A stretch of 64,000 nucleotides of DNA, taken from positions 17,499 to 81,498 of the forward strand of contig NZ_BCZE01000039.1 of NCBI RefSeq assembly GCF_001598555.1. Reading direction: 5' to 3'. Position 1 is the stretch's first letter. Every line of letters starts with the position of its first letter. Shown here piece by piece: positions 59,297 to 64,000 of this stretch. This DNA is from Novosphingobium rosa NBRC 15208 (GTDB lineage Bacteria; Pseudomonadota; Alphaproteobacteria; Sphingomonadales; Sphingomonadaceae). Both the position numbers and the translations under genes were made by a program. The notes below the pieces were generated by a model that worked only from the letters and a program-made list of their open reading frames with translations, made no database searches and was not told the origin of the DNA.

Positions 59297-59399
59297 AAAA
59301 AACCACCTCGCGCCAAGGGGCACGAGGTGGCCAAGGTTCAGGGAGGAGGTGCACGGCGTGCACCAGTTCCACCATGCCATGAGGGAAGCACAGCGGAAC
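59297..59399 (-). ncRNA. Candidate small RNA with CCUCCUCCC motif (about 103 nt)
   Basis: Read on the minus strand from about 59399: stem-loop GTTCC...GGAAC (59399-59366), hairpin GGTGCAC-GCC-GTGCACC (59364-59348), the motif CCUCCUCCC (59349-59341), then the terminator hairpin CCACCTCG/CGAGGTGG (59330-59303) and six T (59302-59297). A consensus-like promoter precedes it. CCUCCUCCC, complementary to Shine-Dalgarno sequences, is the hallmark of the alphar14/CcsR small RNA families in Alphaproteobacteria; membership is inferred from the motif. Confidence 0.65.
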
Positions 59400-59405
59400 G
59401 ATTGC

Positions 59406-59434
59406 ATCATATGCTTATGGGCCATGGCATGCAA
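59406..59434 (-). promoter_or_regulatory. Sigma70-type promoter of the small RNA
   Basis: On the minus strand TTGCAT (59434-59429), a 17-base spacer and TATGAT (59411-59406). This is one of the best -35/-10 matches in the window. Start of transcription would be about G at 59399, the first base of a stem-loop. Confidence 0.65.
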
Positions 59435-59617
59435 GGGGGCCGCGCCGGTAAATTCGGCAAGCCGTTAGATGGTGGTCATGGTTGGCAGCGTGCCGGGCTG
59501 GTTCGCAAGAGACCGGTGGGCGGGCATTGCTGGCACGATTGCCAGTTATGGCGGGGTGTGATGGCGGCGGCCATGAATAGGTATTTTGTAGGGGGCAGGA
59601 AAGCGGGAAGGAGGAAA

Positions 59618-59856
59618 GGCGAGGGGGTTACCCCCTCGCGCTCCCATAACGTCTTCCGACGCGCGGGCCGTTGTGCTGCGTCGTTGCGCCTCGGCTCTCT
59701 ACCTGCGCAACGAAAAGGCGCCGCAGGCAGAAAGCCCGGGCGCCTTAACGAGAGTCTGGAATTTTAAAGCCTGCGGCGCAACGTACTAAGCCCAAGGCCG
59801 AACCTGATGCGCAACGCTGACAAAAAATGGGAGCGCGAGGGTGTAACACCCTCGCA
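59618..59856 (-). repeat. Interspersed palindromic element, copy 10
   Basis: About 239 bp in minus orientation, left loop GGTTACC and right loop TGTAACA. Inner arms are GCGCCGCAGGC and GCCTGCGGCGC. The right end is 21 bp from the SapC-family stop. The 59435-59617 stretch left of it holds no gene. Confidence 0.87.
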
Positions 59857-59877
59857 CTTCACCTTAATTTCCTTAAT

Positions 59878-60657
59878 TTAAGCCGGCAGCGCCACATTCG
59901 GCTGAGGCAGCACGCCCATCGCGACCTGACGGCCGAAGATCTCACGCATCAGATCGAGGCTGAACATGTGAGCGAACACCAGCGGCAGCAGGCCCGACTG
60001 GTTCCAGCCGCGCAGCACGTCGCCGCGCACTTCCTGAAGCTTGGCCTGATCGACCATCTTGAAGCCGCGATAGACGAAGGGCTGCTCGCTGCCTTCCTGC
60101 TGGATGGCCACTTCGCCCTCGATCAGCAGACCGTGCTTTTCCAGCTCCTTGACGAAGGCGCCGGTGCGCAGGCCAGCCTGCTCGAACTGCTCGCAGAACG
60201 CCAGCATGCCCGTGGTGGTCTCGCTGGGCTGGTCGCCATCGAACAGGGCCGAGCCTTCCTCGAACTCACCGATCAGATTGCTGGTGGGGTCGAAGCACAG
60301 GCTCAGTTCCTCGGCCTGCGGGTTCAGGCGGGCCAGCATGAAGGGATAGCGGCGGGCGTAGGCGGGAACGTAGACGTTCTCGGCCACGGTGCCCTCGGCG
60401 TCGACGAAGACGTTCACGCCCTCGTTCAGGCCCATCAGCGCCAGAGGCACCGAATCGTCGCCCGAAGAGAAGACGATCGGGAAGAAGCGACCGGCCTGGG
60501 GGAATTCTTCCACCGTCAGCGGGATGGCGTGCTGGCCCACCAGCCAGTCGGCCTTGTCGACGCTGCGGCTCTTCCAGGTCGCGTGATCGCGGCTGTTGAG
60601 CGGAACCAGGTCCTTGTAGAAGATCGGCAGACCGGGATTTTGCGGCGCGCTGGCCAT
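59878..60657 (-). CDS. SapC-family protein
   Basis: 259 residues of the SapC family. PIFYKDLVPLNSRDHATWK, HAIPLTVEEFPQAGRFFPIVFS, YVPAYARRYPFMLARL and CFDPTSNLIG follow the family pattern. Homologues are found beside S-layer or peptide/maltodextrin uptake genes, but no biochemical role is known. Start at 60657 is preferred over 60699 from the N-terminal family pattern. Single gene, with the FAD-oxidase gene upstream on the same strand after 94 bp. Confidence 0.75.
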   Translation of the reverse strand: MASAPQNPGLPIFYKDLVPLNSRDHATWKSRSVDKADWLVGQHAIPLTVEEFPQAGRFFPIVFSSGDDSVPLALMGLNEGVNVFVDAEGTVAENVYVPAYARRYPFMLARLNPQAEELSLCFDPTSNLIGEFEEGSALFDGDQPSETTTGMLAFCEQFEQAGLRTGAFVKELEKHGLLIEGEVAIQQEGSEQPFVYRGFKMVDQAKLQEVRGDVLRGWNQSGLLPLVFAHMFSLDLMREIFGRQVAMGVLPQPNVALPA

Positions 60658-60751
60658 GTCAGGTGTCTCCGTAAGCAAAGCGGGCGCTTGGCCCCCCATT
60701 TAAAGGCCGGGTCTTAGAAGGTGGGGCCAGCGCTGGCAAGCGGGTGAGAGC

Positions 60752-62236
60752 CTAGGCGTTTGGCGGTACGAGTTTACCCGGATTGAGCAACCCTTGGGGA
60801 TCGATCGCCGCTTTCACGGCGCGCAACAGCGTTAATGCCGCCGGGTCGGCGGTATGGGCCAACTCCTTGATCTTGTTCTGGCCGATGCCGTGTTCGGCGC
60901 TGATCGAGCCGCCCCAGCGGGTCACCTCGTCATAGACGAAACCGCTGATGGTCTTGCCCTCGGTCAGATCCCAACCGGGCGCGGCGCCGGGGGCGGCCAG
61001 CACATGGTAATGGATGTTGCCGTCGCCCAGATGGCCGAAGGCGACCACATGCGTGCCGGGGAACTTCGCCTCGATCTGCGGGGAGACCTGTTCGATGAAG
61101 TCCGGCATGCGTTCCACGGCGACTGAAATGTCATGCTGCACGGCGGGGCCCTTGGCGCGCTCGGCGAAGGGCACTTCCTCGCGAATCAGCCAGAAGGCTG
61201 CGGCCTGCGCCTCGCTGGCGGCGATGGCGGCATCCTGCACCAGACCGGTCTCGAAAGCTTCGGCCAGCGTGTTTTCCACGCGCTCGGCCAGCGAATCGGC
61301 GCCTTCGGCATCGGCCACGATCTCGATCAGGGCGTGCCAGGCGTGGTCGCCTTCCAGCGGCTTGCGGGCCTTGGCGGTGTGCTCCAGCACGGCCTCGAGG
61401 CTGGCCTGAGGCACCACCTCGAACCCTTCCAGCGCGGCGCCAAGGCGGCGCTGGCAATGGATCAGCAGGGCGCGCGCGGCATGGATGCTTTCCACCCCGG
61501 CCCAGACCACGCGGCGCTCGGCAATGCCGGGGGAGAGGGCCAGCGTGGCCGCCGTCACCATGCCCAGCGTGCCTTCTGAACCGATGAAAAGCTGCTTCAG
61601 ATCGAAGCCGCGATTGTCTTTCTTCAGAGGCGTCAGCGCCGACCAGATCGTGCCATCGGCCAGCACCACCTCCAGCCCCAGCACCTGGTCGCGCATATTG
61701 CCGTGCCGCAGCACCTGCGTGCCGCCGGCGTTGGTGGAGACCAGCCCGCCCACCGTCGCCGATCCCTTGCCGCCCAGCGTGAGGGGGAAGCGCAGGCCTT
61801 GTGCTTCTGCCGCCTCATGCAGCGTCTGCAGGATCACGCCCGCGCCGCAGGTAACCTTCAGCGCATCCTTGTCGATCACGCCGATGGCGTTCATCCGCCG
61901 CAGCGAGACCAGCAGGCTGTGCCCGCTCTCGTCCGGCGTGGCGCCGCCGACCATGCCGCTGTTCCCGCCCTGAGGCACGATCGGCACGCCCGAAGCCACC
62001 GCCAGCTTGACCACTGCAGACAGCTCCTGCGCATTGGCGGGCGAGGCCAGAGCCATCGCGCGGCCCGTATAGCGCCCGCGCCAGTCGGTCAGCCAGGGGG
62101 CCATGGCATCGTTGTCACAGGTCAGTCCGCTCTCGCCCAGAAGGGCGGTCAGCTGCGCTAAAAACCCTTCCGGCGCGGTGATTTCGCTGTTAGCCTCCGC
62201 CACAGGGCGCGAATTGGGATCAAGGGTATCGGTCAT
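60752..62236 (-). CDS. FAD-linked 2-hydroxyacid dehydrogenase (GlcD/D2HGDH-like)
   Basis: 494 residues, vanillyl-alcohol oxidase/GlcD superfamily. The FAD-binding N part has VPIVPQGGNSGMVGGATP and VGGLVSTNAGGTQVLRHG; the substrate part ends with VVAFGHLGDGNIHYHVL and the SISAEHGIGQNKI motif, which hold catalytic and metal-binding histidines. Possible substrates: D-lactate, glycolate or D-2-hydroxyglutarate; the whole-length homology to D2HGDH cannot be distinguished here. No glcE/glcF neighbours are present, which argues against the glycolate complex. Confidence 0.85.
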   Translation of the reverse strand: MTDTLDPNSRPVAEANSEITAPEGFLAQLTALLGESGLTCDNDAMAPWLTDWRGRYTGRAMALASPANAQELSAVVKLAVASGVPIVPQGGNSGMVGGATPDESGHSLLVSLRRMNAIGVIDKDALKVTCGAGVILQTLHEAAEAQGLRFPLTLGGKGSATVGGLVSTNAGGTQVLRHGNMRDQVLGLEVVLADGTIWSALTPLKKDNRGFDLKQLFIGSEGTLGMVTAATLALSPGIAERRVVWAGVESIHAARALLIHCQRRLGAALEGFEVVPQASLEAVLEHTAKARKPLEGDHAWHALIEIVADAEGADSLAERVENTLAEAFETGLVQDAAIAASEAQAAAFWLIREEVPFAERAKGPAVQHDISVAVERMPDFIEQVSPQIEAKFPGTHVVAFGHLGDGNIHYHVLAAPGAAPGWDLTEGKTISGFVYDEVTRWGGSISAEHGIGQNKIKELAHTADPAALTLLRAVKAAIDPQGLLNPGKLVPPNA

Positions 62237-62413
62237 CCGGCCCCTATGCCACAGCCAAAGGGCAAGGTTAAGTGCGACGGACCGTCATGGCGCAAGAGGC
62301 AGGTTAAGCGATGGTTCAAACATTGCGGGCCATAGGACGAGACAACGTAACAGGGACATTGATGAGGTCTGTTGAGCGCCGCCCGCTGCGGGTTGCGCTC
62401 GTCCATTAAACGC

Positions 62414-62953
62414 ATGAAAATCGGATATGCTCTTCTTGCCCTCGCGGGGCTGGTGCTGGCGGGAGCGGCACAGGCTGACATGCTGCCCCCGATGGGCGGC
62501 GGCATCGGGCCCAGAAGCTTCGGTCCGGTCAGCGGCCCCATGAGCGGTGCCGACAATCCCGAGCAGGTGCGCATCGAACAGCATTTCTCCATCCGCATCG
62601 CGCCCGGCGGCCCGGTGATGCCGCCCGACATGATGGACGATCTGATGGACGAGCGGCCCGAACGCTTCGAGGAAAAGCCGATGGGCAAATGCTTCGCCAC
62701 CGGCGCCGTGCTGGGGGTGCAGAGCGCGGAGGGCAACCGCCTGCTGCTGTTCATGCGCGATCAGCACATCATCTCGGCGGTGCTGGAAAAGGCCTGCCGC
62801 GCCCGCGATTTCTACTCCGGCTTCTATGTCGAGCGCAGCCCCGACGGCCAGATCTGTGCCGAGCGGGACAAGTTGCAGGCGCGCAGCGGCGCCAATTGCC
62901 GCATCCTCAGATTGCGTTCGCTGATCGCTTTGCCGTGGCGGCGTTATCCTTAA
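62414..62953 (+). CDS. Exported protein, unknown function
   Basis: 179 residues with a signal peptide (IGYALLALAGLVLAGAAQA) and a mature part with Met/Pro-rich segments (PPMGGGIGPR, PPDMMDDLMDERPERF) and a more structured C-terminal half (CFATGAVLGVQSAEGNRLLLFMRDQHIISAVLEKACRARDFYSGFYVERS) that looks like a small globular domain with two to four cysteines. No family recognised. It stands alone between two oppositely or similarly oriented housekeeping genes; 62954-63150 shows nothing else. Confidence 0.6.
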   Translation: MKIGYALLALAGLVLAGAAQADMLPPMGGGIGPRSFGPVSGPMSGADNPEQVRIEQHFSIRIAPGGPVMPPDMMDDLMDERPERFEEKPMGKCFATGAVLGVQSAEGNRLLLFMRDQHIISAVLEKACRARDFYSGFYVERSPDGQICAERDKLQARSGANCRILRLRSLIALPWRRYP

Positions 62954-63150
62954 GAGCGCTATTTCGCCCGAATGAGGCGCTGATCGGGCGATTTTCTTGA
63001 CTTTTATGGTTCTTTGCGATTAGGGCTGCGCACCCGCGCCGGATGCGCCGTGCTGATGCATGGCTTCGGCGAAGCAGGGACGGCCCAACGGGGGGCGGCT
63101 ATCCCAAGCATGATTGTCCCAATCCTTCTCTATCGGAACATGACCAACCC

Positions 63151-64000
63151 ATGAGTTTTGCCGATCTCGGCCTGTCGGATGAATTGCTGCGCTCGGTCGC
63201 GGCTTCCGGATATGACACGCCCACGCCGATCCAGGCCCAGGCCATCCCCACCGTGCTGATGATGCGCGACCTGATCGCCATCGCCCAGACGGGCACTGGC
63301 AAGACGGCCGGTTTCGTGCTGCCGATGATCGACATTCTCGCGCATGGCCGACGCCGCGCGCTGATGCCGCGCAGCCTTATTCTTGAGCCGACGCGCGAAC
63401 TGGCCGCGCAGGTCGCCGAGAATTTCGAGAAATACGGCAAGAACCATGATCTGAAGATGGCGCTGCTGATCGGCGGCGTGCAGATGGGCGATCAGGTGAA
63501 GGCCCTGTCGGACGGTGTGGACGTGCTGATCGCCACCCCGGGCCGCCTGATGGACCTGTTCCAGCGCGGCAAGATCCTGCTCACCGGTTGCAGCATGCTG
63601 GTGATCGACGAAGCCGACCGCATGCTCGACATGGGCTTCATTCCCGACATCGAGGAAATCTGCTCTAAGCTGCCCGCGCAGCGCCAGACCCTGCTGTTCA
63701 GCGCGACCATGCCGCCGCCGATCAAGAAGCTGGCCGACAAGTTCCTGAGCAATCCCAAGTACATCGAGGTGGCCCGCCCCGCCTCGACCAACATCAACAT
63801 CGCCCAGCACAAGGTGAAATGCGTCTCGCGCCAGAAGCGCGAGGTGCTGCGCCATCTGCTCAAGACCGATAACGTCAGCACGGCGATCATCTTCGCCAAC
63901 CGCAAGACCACCGTGCGCGAACTGGCCAAGAGCCTGAAGCGCCACGGCTTTTCGGCGGGCGAAATCCATGGCGACATGGACCAGTCGAGCCGCATCGCCG
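63151..64000 (+). CDS. DEAD-box RNA helicase, 3' end outside the window
   Basis: At least 283 residues; the frame is open to the end. Visible motifs: Q motif (PTPIQAQAIP), I AQTGTGKTAG, Ia PTRELAAQ, GG, Ib TPGRLMDL, II DEADRMLD, III SATMPPP, and part of domain 2 (IIFANRKTTVRELAKSL, GEIHGDMDQ). It is most like RhlE/DbpA-type ribosome-biogenesis or cold-adaptation helicases; the C-terminal tail that would separate them is missing. Start is the ATG at 63151; a weaker upstream in-frame start is not seen. Confidence 0.9.
   Translation, partial: MSFADLGLSDELLRSVAASGYDTPTPIQAQAIPTVLMMRDLIAIAQTGTGKTAGFVLPMIDILAHGRRRALMPRSLILEPTRELAAQVAENFEKYGKNHDLKMALLIGGVQMGDQVKALSDGVDVLIATPGRLMDLFQRGKILLTGCSMLVIDEADRMLDMGFIPDIEEICSKLPAQRQTLLFSATMPPPIKKLADKFLSNPKYIEVARPASTNINIAQHKVKCVSRQKREVLRHLLKTDNVSTAIIFANRKTTVRELAKSLKRHGFSAGEIHGDMDQSSRIA

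Overview
The window is a GC-rich, gene-dense chromosomal segment of an alphaproteobacterium, most likely a sphingomonad (Sphingomonadaceae or Erythrobacteraceae, Novosphingobium-like). This rests on the gene set (CckA and CpdR, a single LolC/E permease with LolD, carboxynorspermidine dehydrogenase plus NspC plus an ornithine decarboxylase-type enzyme, KorAB, SapC-family, DUF4424, PdeM) and on alphaproteobacterial control sites (two GAAC-N7-GAAC LexA boxes, 11-bp-period Pho boxes). Almost all genes are ordinary housekeeping or conserved accessory genes. I see no prophage, insertion sequence, CRISPR array or defence island.

Layout. 0-8 kb: J-domain protein with a tiny coupled exported peptide, stand-alone infC with an AUA start, pdeM, hemF, guaB, an RsmB-type rRNA methyltransferase, a TPR protein, rppH. 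8-14 kb: korAB, a bactofilin-like protein, a photolyase, a DUF4424 protein. 14-22 kb: SDR, purF, a MASE1-PAS-GGDEF diguanylate cyclase, lolCD with a GNAT enzyme, a small unknown protein and glutathione peroxidase. 22-37 kb: dnaE, an SOS-controlled PA0069-type radical SAM protein, nat, a UDG-like/lytic transglycosylase/moaB operon, ispE, an N-formylglutamate amidohydrolase-like enzyme, an orphan Flp pilin, the NAD(P)H-hydrate repair enzyme and an RlmD-type methyltransferase. 37-45 kb: betaine-lipid genes btaAB behind a Pho box, a threonine dehydratase and the polyamine cluster, which holds a second Pho box. 45-64 kb: smpB, cckA, recA, alaS, a Kef-type antiporter, icd, tRNA-Val, cpdR, a second N-formylglutamate amidohydrolase, a candidate CCUCCUCCC small RNA, a SapC-family protein, an FAD-linked oxidase and the first two thirds of a DEAD-box helicase cut by the window end.

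The feature that most needs a second look is not a gene. A family of about 175-245 bp intergenic elements recurs eleven times, counting degenerate copies. Each full copy ends in inverted, self-complementary hairpins of the form GCGAGGG-loop-CCCTCGC joined to GCTCCC, and carries an inner GCCGCAGGC/GCCTGCGGC inverted repeat. Most copies begin within about 25 bp of a stop codon, most convergent gene pairs after 26 kb have one, and the arm containing GGGTTCGGCC always faces a gene's 3' end. The hairpin loops vary and are reassorted between the two ends, and some copies are deleted, expanded or reduced to one end. I do not recognise it as a named family.

Regulatory themes visible in the sequence: SOS control (recA and the radical SAM gene), phosphate control (btaA, and a short Pho-type transcription unit ending in a terminator just before the decarboxylase gene), the CckA-CpdR cell-cycle relay, and RNA-level control candidates (the infC leader with a possible pseudoknot next to the ribosome binding site, a roughly 103-nt small RNA with a strong sigma70-type promoter and terminator, and structured leaders or 3' regions near lolC and the SDR gene).
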